Positions 44,201-59,200 of a DNA stretch of 64,000 nt are shown piece by piece. The DNA lies in contig CP034979.1 in assembly GCA_004026145.2 (NCBI GenBank), forward strand, positions 11,077,485 to 11,141,484. The letters are read 5' to 3'. Numbering within the stretch: position 1 is the first letter of the stretch; each line of letters opens with the position of its first letter. Both the position numbers and the translations under genes were made by a program. Source of the stretch: Takifugu bimaculatus. Taxonomy: Eukaryota; Chordata; Actinopteri; Tetraodontiformes; Tetraodontidae. The notes below the pieces were generated by a model. It saw nothing but the letters and a program-made list of their open reading frames with translations. It ran no database searches and was not told the DNA's origin.

Positions 44201-47200
44201 ACTGGTGGGGATCAAAAGTTCTACACCATGCTTAACAACCACAGCAAAAAATGCAAGTGTTTTCAGCGACAGGAAAATCCACCAGCAAAAGCTAAAAATC
44301 ATTACCTGAACTGTGTCCATAGAAACAAACAATCGCATACCTGGTACCAAATGTCCCAATAGAAGACCCATTAGTGGCGCTCAACTGTGGGCCACTCGAG
44401 GAAGGAGGCTCTTCTGAGAGGCAGAGTCCACCAGGAATTATCTACCATACCAGGAATCCTTTACAAAAAGCAGCTCCTCCTGTTGACCAGCACCCAAGGG
44501 TGCCACTGAGCGCTGGTGAAACCAGTCGGCTGTTAGAGTTGGGGCAAGATGGCCAAACAAGAGAGACTGTCTTCTGTTACCTCAAACATGTTCAATGCGG
44601 TGGCACCAATGTGGCTGGACAAAGTATGACTCCAGATATGATTTTTTGTTAGTTATCTTTATGAATGCAAAAATCAGAATGAAAAGAATGAATACTAAAA
44701 GTGTGCCAAAAACAAAAGGGTGCGGAAGATGCCCCCTTCCCATAACCCTCCTGGTTGAGCGGTACACACGTGCCTGCCACAAAATCAGTATTGACAAGAA
44801 AAGGAATTCTGCAGTTTGCAGTTATAGTAATATGAAATAAAAAATAAATAAAGTTGCTGCAAATATTTACATTATTCGTGTGCTACTCCCACACCCCTCA
44901 TCTACTCTAATACCCACCTCAGCTACTCTTGATTATGGGTCCAAATTAAATCTTGTTTTTTTTATTTGTAGAGAATATGTGTATTTATATATATATATTA
45001 TATATATACCAACACCAACATGATTTGTTTTATGGCTCAACTGTTGGCTTTTTCCACTGCTGCAGAGGGTTTACTGGAGGTCATCCAGAATGGGAAGCTT
45101 CTGGGGGAGATGCATGCTGGGACAGCTTTTGGTGAGCTGGCCATACTCTACAATTGTAAGAGAACAGCCACTGTTAAAGGTGAGAGAAAGCTACAGTTGC
45201 TCTACTCGTATGTACATGTGAGTGTATACACCCTTTATGCTAATGTGCATTATAGGACCATATGATAAGCATGTACATGAACATTGCTGCAGTATTCATC
45301 AAGGAAGGATTGTTTAAATTAACAATGAGGAAATCTTACACTGTGCGTGTGTTTTATAGCTCAAAGGTTTTTTCTGTAACTATGTCTGGCTCAGTCACCT
45401 TCAAGGAAGCTCTAATAATTTTAAATGAACTTCCAGATGCAGACATAAAATAAATCCTGTTATTTATATGCCACTCTTACTATTACTCTATATTATGTTA
45501 TAGTATATTATATTATTACTCTATACAACAACTTGGGAGTTAGTGAGGACGAGTAATTTTCCTTCACAGGTGATAAGAATACATGACTTTAATTAGTTTA
45601 CCAAAGCGTCTCTCATGCAGCTTTGTCCGAGGCTCACATCTGGGCTCTGGATCGCCAGATGTTCCAGACCATCATGAGGCAGACGACACAGGCCAGACAT
45701 GAGGAGTACTTCAGCTTTTTGCGCAGGTACTTGATGTTGATGAAGGGTTTCACTGTTGTGTCATTTCAGGATATAATGAATGGTATCCATTGGATGTGTC
45801 ATGGAAAATAATGTGCTTTCCTTTCCAATAACTGTCAAATTTTCCTGACCACATGTATGAAAAAGTTGTAAAAACAGAGTCACACTAGCCAAAAAATGCA
45901 TAATAAAGAAGAAAAATAGATACTATAAGTCGCACTGGACTATAAGTCACATTTTGGGGGGAAATTTATTTGATAAAATCCGAGACCAAGAACATACATT
46001 TCATCTTGAAAAGCAATTAGCATGGATTAGCAATAGGGTTACGGTATGCTAACGTAACAAATTCAGCTACATGACCCACAACGAACTGAGTACGTGTCTG
46101 CTTTGTTAACGTAACATATTAACAGTTAATCAGATAACTATAGCATAAAGAACATCCGAGCAAGTTGACCAAACAATCAAGTCTAGACGAAGCACCACTT
46201 CTTCTTCTGCGTCGCTAAAGGAACTCGTTCCTCAGGTACACACGCCTAGAGCGCCTTCTGGTGGTTGTTAGTGTGAAAGTAACGAACATGTGAAATTCTG
46301 TAATAGTGTATTTATTGAAGTTGCTCCGCAGTACAAGTCGCACCCCCGGACAAACTATGAAAAAAGTGCGACTTATAGTCCGTAAACTTTTCAGTAAAGT
46401 TTACAATTAATTAATACCCAAAGACGTTTCAGCTCTTATCCAAGCAGCTTCTACAGTTCTAGATTAACTGGTGGGAATCTCAGAGTTTACTGAATGCTGT
46501 CATTAGTGGTTGTTGCTGGTGTTTGTAATTTATATTATTAAATGATTAATAATATTTATAATTTATATTATTAAATAATTAAACGATTGTGAAACTTCTT
46601 GGACAACAGTAGCAACTGGTGTCAGCCACCTCCTCTGTTCAGTCAGTACAATTACATGCACAGCTTAATCCAGCTGTGCTAAGAACTCGTCTTTGGGGTC
46701 TTGGGATTAGTTCCTTGTCCCATTTTACATGCAATTTACAAATTTGGATATGTGATGGAAATAAGTCCTCCTCTTCAACACAAGGTGGTAATATCCTCGT
46801 GATCAGGTTGATTTCGAGAGGCAAACAAGAAGGCCATATGCTAATGCTGACTTTGAATGGATATGTGAAACGTGCGTACATGCATTACCTAGTTTCAACC
46901 AAGATGCCATTGCATGATTCATCAAACCAAAACAATAAAATATAGGCTCCAAAGTGGAATGTTTCCAAAATACATTAATTGATGCATAAATGTAAAATGG
47001 AGCGGTTTCAGCAATTCTGAGCATGCGGAATATAGCTGCAGGCAACTGAGCCTTTGGGAGTTGCCAAGAACCATGCATAGGTGTAGAAGAAGAATATTCA
47101 GTAGAAGACCCATAGCAATGATGGCAGATCCGAGGGACCTTTTGGTGCTCTCCAACATTTTGAACACTGCAAGGCTTCTTCTGCCACAGTTGGAATCCAA

Positions 47201-50200
47201 ACACCAGCATCTGAAGCAGAAGAGACATATTTTTGCTGTCAAAGCGGGGAGAGGAGAGGAGAGGATGGGAGAGGAGAGGCGAGGAGAGGAGGGGAGGGGA
47301 GGGGAGAGGATGGGAGAGGAGAGGATGGGAGAGGAGGGGAGAGGAGAGGAGAGGAGAGGAGAGGAGGGAGAGGAGAGGAGAGGAGGGACAGGACAGGACA
47401 GGACAGGACAGGACAGGACAGGACAGGAAACCATACCATGACCCAGTGGGGTGACAGAGGCCTGTCAGGTGATCATGTTTCCAGACCCCGGCAGCCTTGG
47501 CCTATAACAGCACAGCTAAGATGTGACCTAACGATTAGATAATTATTTCTATATTATTATATATAATTATTATATAACCTAATGATTAGACGACCCCCTA
47601 AGTATGATAATCTGTCTGTCTATGATAGTAACTGGAACTACAGAATTAGAGAGGAAGAGGAAGGTTTGAAGTCTGATCTTAAAGTAGCGATGGAGTCAGC
47701 CTCCCGTACCTGGACAGGGAGCTGATTCCATAGCAGGGGGGCCTGGACAGGGAGCTGGTTCCATAGCAGGGGGGCCTGGTAGCTAAATGCTCGGCCCCCC
47801 GTTGTACTACTAGAAACTCTGGGAACCACAAGTAGACCAGCATTCTGAGAGCGGAGCAGTCTATTGGGCTGGTAAGGTATCACTAGCTCCTCCAGGTAGG
47901 ATGGAGCTAGGCCTCTGAGGACCTGGTAGGTCAGGAGTTTTAAAAATTATTCTAAATTTAACGGGCAGCCAATGAAGCGACGCCAGTACAGGAGTCATGT
48001 GACCTCTGTGGTCAATACCTGTCAGAACTCTGGCTGCAGCATTTTGGATCAGCTGGAGGCTTCTTAAAGAGTTGTTTGGACACCCTGACAATAAAGAGTT
48101 ACAATAGTCCAGCCTGAAGGAACAAATGCTGGATTAACTTTTCAGCATCATGGTGGGTCAGTGGCTTCCTGATCTTTGAGATGTTCCTCAGGTAAAAAAA
48201 AGGCACTTCTAGAGACTAATTTAATGTGTGAGTTGAAGGAGAGATTTTGGTCAAAAGTTACTCCTAGATTCCTCACAGAGAGACTAGATGTTAATGAGAT
48301 ACCATCTAGAGCAGGGGTGGGCAAACATTTTGATTCGTGGGCCACAATGGGTTCAAACATTTGACAAAGGGGCCGGACCAGGAGCAGATGGATGGATGGA
48401 GTGCTTTGGTAACCTCACCTCATTGGAGAAAAAATACACATCTTGGGATATGGAGAAAACATGTGCTTTAATTTCAAATGAAAATGAAGAGAAGCATTAC
48501 AACAAAATATCTGACTTTGGAATGAGTCTTAAAACACTTAAAATCAAATGAATAAAATGTGCCTTTTTAAAAAAAATTAATAACCATTTCTATTTTAAAG
48601 CACTGAAAGTTCTGTTATCCTTCAGGATATCACCATCACTCTCCTCCTGACTGTCTTTTTTCTAGTGGGAAAACACCAGAATTGCAGTGAAAATTTAACA
48701 TTAACAAGGTTTATTCATTTAATTTTTCAAGTTTGGCGGGCCGGATTAAAATGTTTAACGGGTCACATGTGGCCCCCGGGCCTTAGTTTGCCCATGCCTG
48801 ATCTAGAGTGATCATGTGATTTAATCTATCCCTGAGAGGTTCAGGACCAAACACCGTGACCTCAGTTTTTCCTGGGTTAAGGAGGAGGAAATTTGAAGAC
48901 ATCCAGGACTTTATGTCTTTAAGACAGGTCTGGAGCTTCCTCTGGTTTCATGGATAAATAAAGCTGAGTGTCATCAGCTTTACAGGCAACTCTCCAGTAT
49001 GTAATGAAGTGACAAATACACTGATAAACAGTAGCCCAAAGGCACCACGACCTACTGGACTGGCATGTGTTCTACAGTGTTTTGGCATCTCCATGTTCAC
49101 ATTGATCATAGATCATAGATTTCCGTTACGTTGTCGTCCACATGGAGAACTGTTATGTCACCAATATAGAAAAACATTGTGTAAACAGGCTCTAACATTA
49201 GACTGTGAGGAGAGAACCGAGACAGCTTAAGAAAAGGAAAGAAAATCAGCCCTACACTGTTCTCTGTAACCTGAGCCTTTGTCTGGAGAAAGTCCCTGTC
49301 CTGTGGAAGCCCTCCTGTGAGATTCTGGTTCCTAAAACTGCAGACATTGAGGATCCCTACCACTACAGACCCGTCACTTTGGTACCTGACCTGATGAAGC
49401 CTGTGGAGAGGATCATCTTCAGCCACCTTCGGTGGGATAGCTACCATGAAGAGGTAGCGATGCACCCACTGCAGTTTGCCTAAACAATGGAGTAGATGAT
49501 TCAGATCTACCAGCTGCTCTGGGCACTGAATCATATGTGGGCTCATGTATGCACAAAAACATTGCAAACACACTTTTCCATGCTCACTTTCAGATTTATC
49601 AAGAGTACATTTCATGGCTGCCATAGGCACATTTCTAGTGCTTTTGGGCCACTAGCAAACCAAATAATTGATCCTAGGAAATTTTTAATGTCAATTGTGT
49701 CTTTGTGATTACATGAGTAGATATAAAAGTATGCGTGCTATGGTGCAGAAAATACCATCAACAACAATAGCAGCTTTGGTGCTATTAGAAGATATTGCCA
49801 ATGGAGCCGTGGAGAGAGAAGAGGTTTACAGGGACGATGGACGATTGGATCATCAGCCACTAAGGATTCCCAAGGACAGTCATCATGGCTGACCATACTG
49901 GGCTTCCTAGCAACGGAGTGATTTCAGCCAGAGTTGGCTAAATGATTGGGACTGAGCTAGTCAACACTGAGCAAAGACATGCCAACCTTCTGGGATGGGA
50001 CTAGCTAGCCAAATGTCAGGCACATTTATTAAATCCCCATATACACTGCAGTTGAAGAGGCCAACACAGAAGTAACATTTGCTCCAAGTGCTGGCTTTGC
50101 TAATGTAATTAGGGGTATTGACTGCACACACAGTACCACAAAGGCAACATCTCAGGATGAATTTCTTTATGTAAACAGGAAGCATTCTCATATGGTGAGC

Positions 50201-53200
50201 CAGAGTTAGTATAGGAGACACCGGTAAGCCCATGGCATAGCTGTGCTTCAGTTGGCATTGGAAATGTTTTTTGGTAAAAGAGAGGCAGAGCAGAGTACAA
50301 ATGTGGTCTGGGGATACTTGAGTTCTGTTGGAGAGTGTTGTCCTAGAAGAGTCTTCTCCTCGCTGTGGTAAATGATTCTGAAGTTGGGATGCAGGTGCAC
50401 AGGGAGGTGACATAAAAGAAAACCATGATTTCCTCGGTCTCTAATTTGAGGGTGCTTTACTTATCAGCAGAATCCTGGGAGTTCTCAACATCAAATTCAG
50501 TTCTCCCAACTAGCGGAGCAATAATGGAGACCAGGTGTTGTAAGTACTGGAGTTACTGCTGCTGGGGGGGGGGGTGCCTTTCTTATTGATCTTGGGTGTT
50601 CATAGATACAGAGAGTGTCTTCACCAGGGTAGAGTGTGCACTAAAGTTTTCTGTAAATGGCTTGGTCCTTCTCCAGTTTTTGAAGGCACTCAGATATCAT
50701 CTTTTGTAGCTGTTATTTGGGTACCAATTTAGTATCCTATATATGACCAAGTCACTGAGAAGCCTTGCTATGTTGTAGGTATTAAGAATCACAGTGCACC
50801 CACCTTTGTCTTTGGGTACAATAATGATGTTGGGGTCTATTTTAGTGTTGTTACTGCCATCTTCTCTTGGGTATCCAGGTTAGAAGATGATGCTTTGGCA
50901 CTAGCAAGTGATCCTGATACCTCCACTCGAATATATTCTGTTTCTGTTTGAGTTGTGGTGGATGACTGATTCAGTAGTGATGAGGTGCAATTTTTTTGTG
51001 TGATGGCAAAAATTCAGCCCCTTGGTCAGAATCTCCTTTTCTGGCTGGGTAATGGACCTTTTTGTTTAGATTTTACCCAATTTTCTTGATCGCCTGATGT
51101 CAGTGTGTTGTGGTTCTTGTTCTTCCATGTTAGTTGTTCTTCTGTTGTTATTGCTCTGCCTTTAAATTTCTGTTGGCAGTTCTTCCTCTTGGACCACACT
51201 AAAACAGATCCCAACATCATTATTGTACCCAACTACATACCTTTAGCCTTTATATTTGTTCTTGTAGCAACTTGATTTGTCATAATTGCTCACCTGTTGA
51301 GCCTGTATAACCCTATAAACTGTTGGCAGTTGTTCCTCCTGGAGTGTTGGGATAATTGGGCCCTCTCTTCAGCATCTATGACTTTCTTTAAGGATGGAAA
51401 GGGGGAAAATGGATGCTAGTGGTGTAATATAAAGCTGTCTTATTTTTTGTTCAGCTCCATTAAATGAGAGGTGAATCAAGAAACTAGACGAAGTCCAATT
51501 GAATTTTTTTTAAAACTAGGAGTTCGTTTCAAACTGCATGACTAAGTTTTTAAACTCAACATGGCCTAAAAATGACCATATGTACAGCCGCATGAAACAA
51601 AGGTGACATCCACACCATTTACGCATCTAGGATCATGTGGAGATTGTGACAGAAAATGACATTTATCAATCATGTTAAAATTTAACACTGTAGTGATGTA
51701 GTCTGTCCGTCCATCCATCCATCCATCCATCCATCCATCCATCCATCCATCCATCCATCTATCTTGATTCTTATCTGTACTGGCTGAACGGTTTTGTGTT
51801 TCTCTGACAGTGTGTCTCTGCTTCAAGGACTGCCTGAGCAAAAGCTTGCTAAGATTGTCGACTGTCTTGAAGTGGTTAGTGCTTTAGCATTTATATCCCC
51901 TACAGTAGTTGGTGATATCTGCATTTCAATACTTGTAAATTAGATTCACTATAAAGCAGTTTATTTATTTGTTTAAAAATTCTGTCTTGTTTCATTGTAA
52001 GTTTCTCCTCCTTTACAACCGAATAAGTTAAATTGAGCTGGATAGAATTCTTTGCAGTTAACGGGCAGCTTAAATATGTTTGAATTTCATATATGGAATT
52101 TCAAATGTACAGAATGTATTTTTGTATGTAAGTATGTATGTGTATGTAGGTGCATTTGTGCGCATGAGTCTGTGTGTGTGTGTGTATGTATGTACAGAAC
52201 TTTAGAACAATTAAAAATCAGACAGAAAACTGAATTTCTGAACAGCCATCAGTCACTGAGAACCTCTTTTCAGGACTACTTTGAAAAGGGCGAGTATATT
52301 ATCCGAGAGGGTGAAGAAGGGAACACATTCTTTATCATTTCAAAAGGAGAGGTAAGATATCTGCACAGTTTTACCAGGCATGCCCTGTTATAACTTAAAG
52401 ACACTCAGAGCAATGATAAAAGAAATCTTTCAAAAAATCTCTGCACCCAGATACTACATAGCATATACTGTTCATAGGCAGCTGTAATACAAGGTTATAC
52501 AACATGGTTGCATGGCCAAAACATCTTGGCTTTGACGTTTGGAAGACCGAAGGTTAAAGTCACTCCGGACTCCAGAATATCACCAAAATTTAATTAGCTC
52601 TTCCTTGGCCACTGTAAACGTTTTCTAAAAGTCATTGCAATTAGTTCATGATTTTTCAAGATATTTTGCTTACAATCACTGACAATCACCTGCTATCACA
52701 TGAGTCCCTCTCTTGGAGGAGGTAAAAATCATGTAAAGATTTAGATGAATGAGTTCCTCAAAAATGAAGCCACTGTCTTTTTGCATAGCACTTCAGCCGG
52801 TTTCAGTACAAATTCAGTTCATTTAGAATAGCATTTCTGGCCAGTTTCCCATATTCTCTAGCTGCAAGTGATCCTAAATATGACACATGATCATTTTCTG
52901 CTTTCTGGTTAATACAACAGAAAATAAACTGAAGAATAAAAAAGGAAGTGCTTGCGTGTATTGTTGACCTACAGTTTTCTATCTACAGGTCATAGTCACT
53001 CAGAGCACCGAGGCTTCTGCTGAACCACAGGAAATCAAGACTCTGGGGGTTGGAGACTACTTTGGTGAAAAGGCATTAATCAGGTATACAAATACTTTCA
53101 GTTAAGACTTAAAACTTTCTGTGCAGCATTAAACTTGTTTGGATTTTTAAAGATGACAGATTTTCAGTAGTTTAGCTAAAACATTTTATTTAACTAATCC

Positions 53201-56200
53201 ATATTTGGAGCCAGTTCCTCAGTATTACCTACCCATGTCTGCAATCACACTTTGGCATACTTCAGCATGTTTAATGCAAACCTCTAAAGATAAAAAGAAT
53301 TTAAATTGCACATCGCGCTTTTTTAATACTAGTGTGCAATTCTATTCAACAATGTTTTCTGAATTCAATATCATTATGCAAGAGTGCTTGAGTAAAAAAC
53401 ACAAAATACAGAAGAAATTAGTTGGTTATAGACATTGAGAAAATACACACCTGTATGGCATTTCTTTGTTTTACTAAAAGCAATGACTGCAGTGTAGAGG
53501 ATTAATTAAAAACATAAATCTGAACTGAATCAAAAACACATTTACCTATTGTCAAATAAATGTTCTGGATACCAACAACAGTCACAGAATGCTATGTATC
53601 ATGAGAATATACTAGCTGTATATAACATCTGCTGAAGACATCATCTCTTACTGCCATAAATTCAGACTGCAATGATAAAAATATTTCATAAAAGCGTCCT
53701 CTTTGAAGTTGACCTTTTTTCTGAACTTCTGGACTTCAAGTACAAGTTCAACCCTGACTTGTGTTCGGCTTTGTGAACGGAGATAGCAAGTGCTGTGCTG
53801 TCACATCACCATCCCCCCTCTCCCCCCATAACACCTCTGGCACCAGCAGCTCTCTCCTCACACCACGCCACCTCCCTCCACCCCCTGCCAGATCGACCCC
53901 CACAGTCCAACCCCCGTCCTCACCCACCAGGAGTCAAACCTCGCCTCTCCATAACAGCTGATCAGGTGAGGAAGGAGCTGAGGAGGACCAAGACGAGGAA
54001 AGCTACTGGCCCTGATGGCATCAACTCCAGACTACTCAGGGACTGTGCAGACCAGCTCTGTGGAGTACTCCTGCACATCTTCAACCTGAGCCTCAGTCTG
54101 GAGAGAGTTCCACTCCTGTGGAAAACATCATGTGTGGTTCTGGTTCCTAAGACTGCGCACGCCAGGGAGCCCAACCACTTCAGGCCAGTGGCTTTAACCT
54201 CTCACCTGATGAAGACCATGGAGAGGATCGTTCTCACCCACCTCCAACAGCTGGTGGACAGCAAGATGGACCCTCTACAGTTTGCATATCGACCGGGCAT
54301 TGGTGTGGATGACGCTGTCATCTACCTGCTGCACCGGTCACTCTCACACCTAGAGGGCACCGGGAGCACTGTGAGAGTCATGTTCTTTGACTTCTCCAGT
54401 GCCTTCAACACAATCCAGCCATCATTGCTGAGAGGGAAGATGGAGGGAGCCGGAGTCAACTGTCACCTGGCTGCCTGGACCACCGACTACCTGACCAAAA
54501 GACCGCGGTATGTGAGGCTCCGCGACTGTGAGTCCGAGGTGGTAGTCTACAGCACGGGGGCACCACAGGGTACAGTTCTCTCTCCCTTCCTCTTCACTCT
54601 CTACACATCAGACTTCAGCCACAACTCAGACAGCTGCCACCTCCAGAAGTTCTCCAATGACACAGCCATCGTTGGACGTGTGTCTGAGGGGAACGAACTG
54701 GAGTACCGGGAGGTCATCACCAACTTTGTCGCCTGGTGTGAACTGAACCATCTGCGCATCAACACCAGCAAGACAAAGGAGGTGGTGATCGACTTCAGTA
54801 GGAAGGCTCCTCACATTGCACTCGTGAACATCCAGGGTTTGGACATTGAGATCGTGGAGGAGTACAAATACCTGGGTATTTTATTACCTAGACGACTTGT
54901 ACAAGAAGGGCCAAAGCCGTCTCCATCTGCTGGAAGCTCAGAGAGGTACAGGAAGAGACTTAACAAACTGGTCAGAAGGGCTGGCTCACTCCTGGACTGC
55001 TCTCTGGACTCCATCGAGGAGGTGGGTGAGAGGAGGATGTTGGCCAAGCTGACATCAATTATGGACACCCCCTCTCACCCCCTACACGAGACTGTGGGGG
55101 CCTTGAGCAGCTCCTTCAGCAGCAGACTGTTACACCCACGGTGTAAAAAGGAACAGTACCGCAGGTCATTCATCCCAACTGCAGTCAGATTGCACAATAT
55201 TCACAACTCTTAATGCAGCACCAATAACCCAGGGTTGGCATATTTTCTCCGCACTACTTAATCATTCTACCTCCGGAACGTCTTATTTGCACATTCATTT
55301 TTCTTCATATTGTCTGACATTCCTTTCTGTATATAATTTTTAATTTCTGTATAATGTACAGTACATAGTAATGTACATAACACAAGAGTCTTTTTTTATT
55401 CTTTCTTTTAGTACTATACTGTACTGTACACCACAGGCTACTTCTGTAACACATCTTAAGCTCTGCCTTTGTCTTAAAGCAGAGCTGAGCCCAGTGTGGG
55501 CAACTAACATACCTTGAGCCTTTATATTTGTTCTTGTTGCAACTTGATTTGTCATAATAATAATCATAATAATTGCTCACCTGTTCAATGCTGTATGTGC
55601 AGGATTACATTAACCCTAACCCTATAAAGAAATGAGATAATCACAGTGTGTCATATCATTTATTAAGCTTTTAGCTTAGCGGTAAGTGGACTTGATTTAG
55701 TTAGTATTTGGTTAGTAGGGAAAGGTGCCAGAACACCTTCAGAGAATTTTCAAGAGCAAGAGCTCTCCTTGAGCAAGATATTGAACCCAAATGACCTAGC
55801 AACTCATCCACGCACATACCCTGCCTTCAGCCATTGGGTATCCCCGTGACCCTGAAAGGGCTAAAGCGGTTAAGAAGATGAGATGAGTTAGTTCAAGGGT
55901 CGTAAGTTCTTTAGCAGTCACTGAACTTCAATTATAAATTTTCTGTATCATCTTTGTGCACCTGTACTAACTGTGCTGTACTATGGGCTGTGTGTTTGCA
56001 GTGAGGATGTTCGTTCAGCAAACATCATCTGTAACAAGAACGGCACACACTGTTTGGTGGTAGACAGAGAGTGAGTATCTGAATCTTCAGTACACGACTA
56101 TTATAAACATCTGCACAAATGACTTCAATTGGCAATGATAGTAGAGTACCCTCAATGTAAATAATTAAAACAGCTAAACACGCAAGCGAAGATAATGCCT

Positions 56201-59200
56201 TTAAATCTAACTGTTGCAACATTAAAAATTTCCCCACTGTGGATTAATAAAGGTCACACACATAAGTGCACATACACACTGAAAGGTGGTTGCTTTACTC
56301 ATTGCAGGAATTTTAACCAAATGGTGGGAACATATGAGGAGCTCCAGTCTTACTTGAAGGAATATGTAGAAGAGCTTTCCAGAAGTGACGAGAGAAGAAA
56401 TGCTTTGTAAGAGCAAATGATAAAATGACACAAATGTATCAAAAATGGCACTATCAACATCTTTCTAAAGTTGAGAAGGATTTCAATTTTATTAAAACTC
56501 TAATTTTCTTCATTATTTCTTCGCTCAGGCTTCACTCACCTCAAATGGATTCTGCAGAAGCACAGCAGCACAGAAGGTTGATGGAAAGGGTTGCCCTCCT
56601 GTCTGCACATAGGCCTTTCCAACACCTTGACATCATAGCAACACTGGGCATGGGAGGATTTGGTCGAGTAGAGTTGGTGAGCTTATACTTTACCGTATTT
56701 TCACGACTATAAGGCGCACTGTATTAAAAGTCTCAGTCTCAGTTATGGGTGCTATTTCTGTATTTAAAACATACATAAGGTGCACCGTATTATTAGGCGC
56801 ATGCTAAAACATACAGTAAAAAATGACAACGGAAGTAAAACAGTGAGTTTCAACACATTTATTGAACAAAGTATTCATTCTTCCGCCACAAAACCATCAA
56901 AGTTTTCATCTTCTGTATCTGAATTAAACAGCTGCACTATTTCAATGTCCAACATCCTGAATTCCTCTTCTTCATCATCTGAATCAGACTCACCGACCAG
57001 TTCCGACTCGCATATGGTGGCATAACTTGCCCGCTGCTGCCTCATAGATGTGGCTGGCGCGGTTATCTTGTCGCGGCAGTAGGTGCGGAAGATGGCCACC
57101 CTCTCCTGGTTAGGGTAAGGGAAGATGGCCGCCCTCTCCTAGTTAGGGTTAGGGTTAGGGAAGATGGCCACCCTCTCCTGGTTAGGGTTAGGGTTAGGGA
57201 AGATGGCCACCCTCTCCTAGTTAGGGTTAGGGAAGATGGCCACCCTCTCCTGGTTAGGGTTAGGGAAGATGGCCACCCTCTCCTAATTAGGGTTAGGGTT
57301 AGGGAAGATGGCCACCCTCTCCTAGTTAGGGTTAGGGTTATGGAAGATGGCCGCCCTCTCCTTGTTAGGGTTAGGGTTAGGGAAGATGGCTGCCCTCTCC
57401 TGGTAATCCGCGGGCAGCCGCTGCGCAACAGTTGTCCTTGCGTGTACGGAGAGATGCCTCATAAAGCGAAAACACCAAGACGGACCTCCTTGGAAGTGCT
57501 CAATGTCCATTTCTTCAGCAATCGCTTTGGCCTTTTGTCAAATGGTGACAGTAGAGACGCCCTTCAGTTGTTTGCTGTTCCACAACCAACAGTTCCACTC
57601 GGTCTTCCAGCTCGGGCCACCTTGCTTTGTTCCTGCGGAAAATCAGCTTCGTCTTCCTCACTTTCGTTCACTTTCTTGTTTTCTCCACTTTCTGACCATG
57701 GACTCATTTACATTAAAATGTCTTGCAGCTGCTCGATTGCCATTTTCACACTTGGCCTCAGAAAAAACATTGTCAGTGACACTGCCCATATTCGGTGGTG
57801 CTGTCACACCATGGCATGAACTACCGTAATGGAACAGTCACCTCCTTCACATTGGCTGGCTGGAAGGTTGATGACCATCTACACGGTGAAGGGTGACAGT
57901 CCCATGGCTAAAGTGGAAAGTTTGTTGTCCACTGAGGTTAGATGATCGCTTTGAGTGGTTAAATTGGAAACCAAACAGCACAAGTAGGTCCCCAGTTTCT
58001 GGTTCAGGGGTTTCATCTGACGATTTGACTGCAGATGATGCCGTGATGAAGACTGGCAGAAATCCTTCCAAAACCCGGACATGGACTGACGACCCTGGTC
58101 TGAACTAATGTCATTTAGAAATGGATGAATGCTGAAAGATTTAGCACAATCTTGGCAATGTCTTTGGATGGTGAAAACTTTGACAGAGCAATGAAATGGG
58201 CCATTTTTGTTGCTACCCCTAGATGGTGGCAGTCCAGTCACAAAGTCCAGGGAGATGTGTGAGATGCTGGCAAAGCCATATATGGGGAACCCTCCTGCTG
58301 ATGGCTGGATTAATTAATAATGGCTGTGTTTTCAGCTTTGTGGCCAAATTAACCAAGACTAACATTGTTCCACGTATTCCTTCTTCCCTTAGTGGTTAGG
58401 GTTAGGGGGCAGAGGAGTAACTAAACATTTCACACACTGAACAGACAAAGACACCGGGGGAAACAGACGGTGAGGCCATGCTAACGCTAGTGATCGGCGA
58501 AGCCCTGTATTTGTTTAATATGGGTTGTTTCTCACTGTTGTTATCAGGTGACTAGAATGTCCCAAGTGTTCAAAATTTTAAGACAGGAAGTGACGCAATA
58601 TGTTACCCAAAGCCCTTGGTTTAAAAAGGTTGGTGACCGCTGATCTAGAGTGATCATGCGATCTAATCTATCCTTGAGAGGTTCAGGACCAAACTCCATG
58701 ACCTTAGTTTTTCCTGAATTAAGGAGAAGGAAATTTGAAGACATCCAAGACTGTCTTCAGGCCACTCCCATGGATGTAATGGTACCAGCTGTGGGATATT
58801 CCTCAGTTTTTGGAATGTTGCACATGACTTGGCTTTCTTCTCACTAGCTGCATCTAACCCCAGCCATCAGACGGAGCTGAGATCAATCTCTTTCATTCGC
58901 TCCACAGCGTTCACAGTGGAGCTCTTTGTGCACTTTGTCTCTCAGAGGTGGTGGGATGATGACATGATAACCCTGCGGTAAGCAACCTGGCTGAACTGTA
59001 AGTTCATTTCTTCTCGCCATGTAAGGTTTGAGTTCTGCTGTCATTTAACCCCCGCTTTCATGAGAAATGAGCTCCATTATCCCAGACATGACCGGATCAG
59101 TGTGCGTGGGTTTCTTTACAGCAACTGCCATTAATGCAACAGCAGAAACTTCTTTGAAGTGGAGGATTACTCCTTGTTTTGACTCAGGATGAGTAACTGG

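Noticed and set aside
43100..44380. An intact retroviral or LTR element
   Set aside because: Only broken pol pieces without LTRs are visible; it fits an old Ty3/gypsy retrotransposon fragment.
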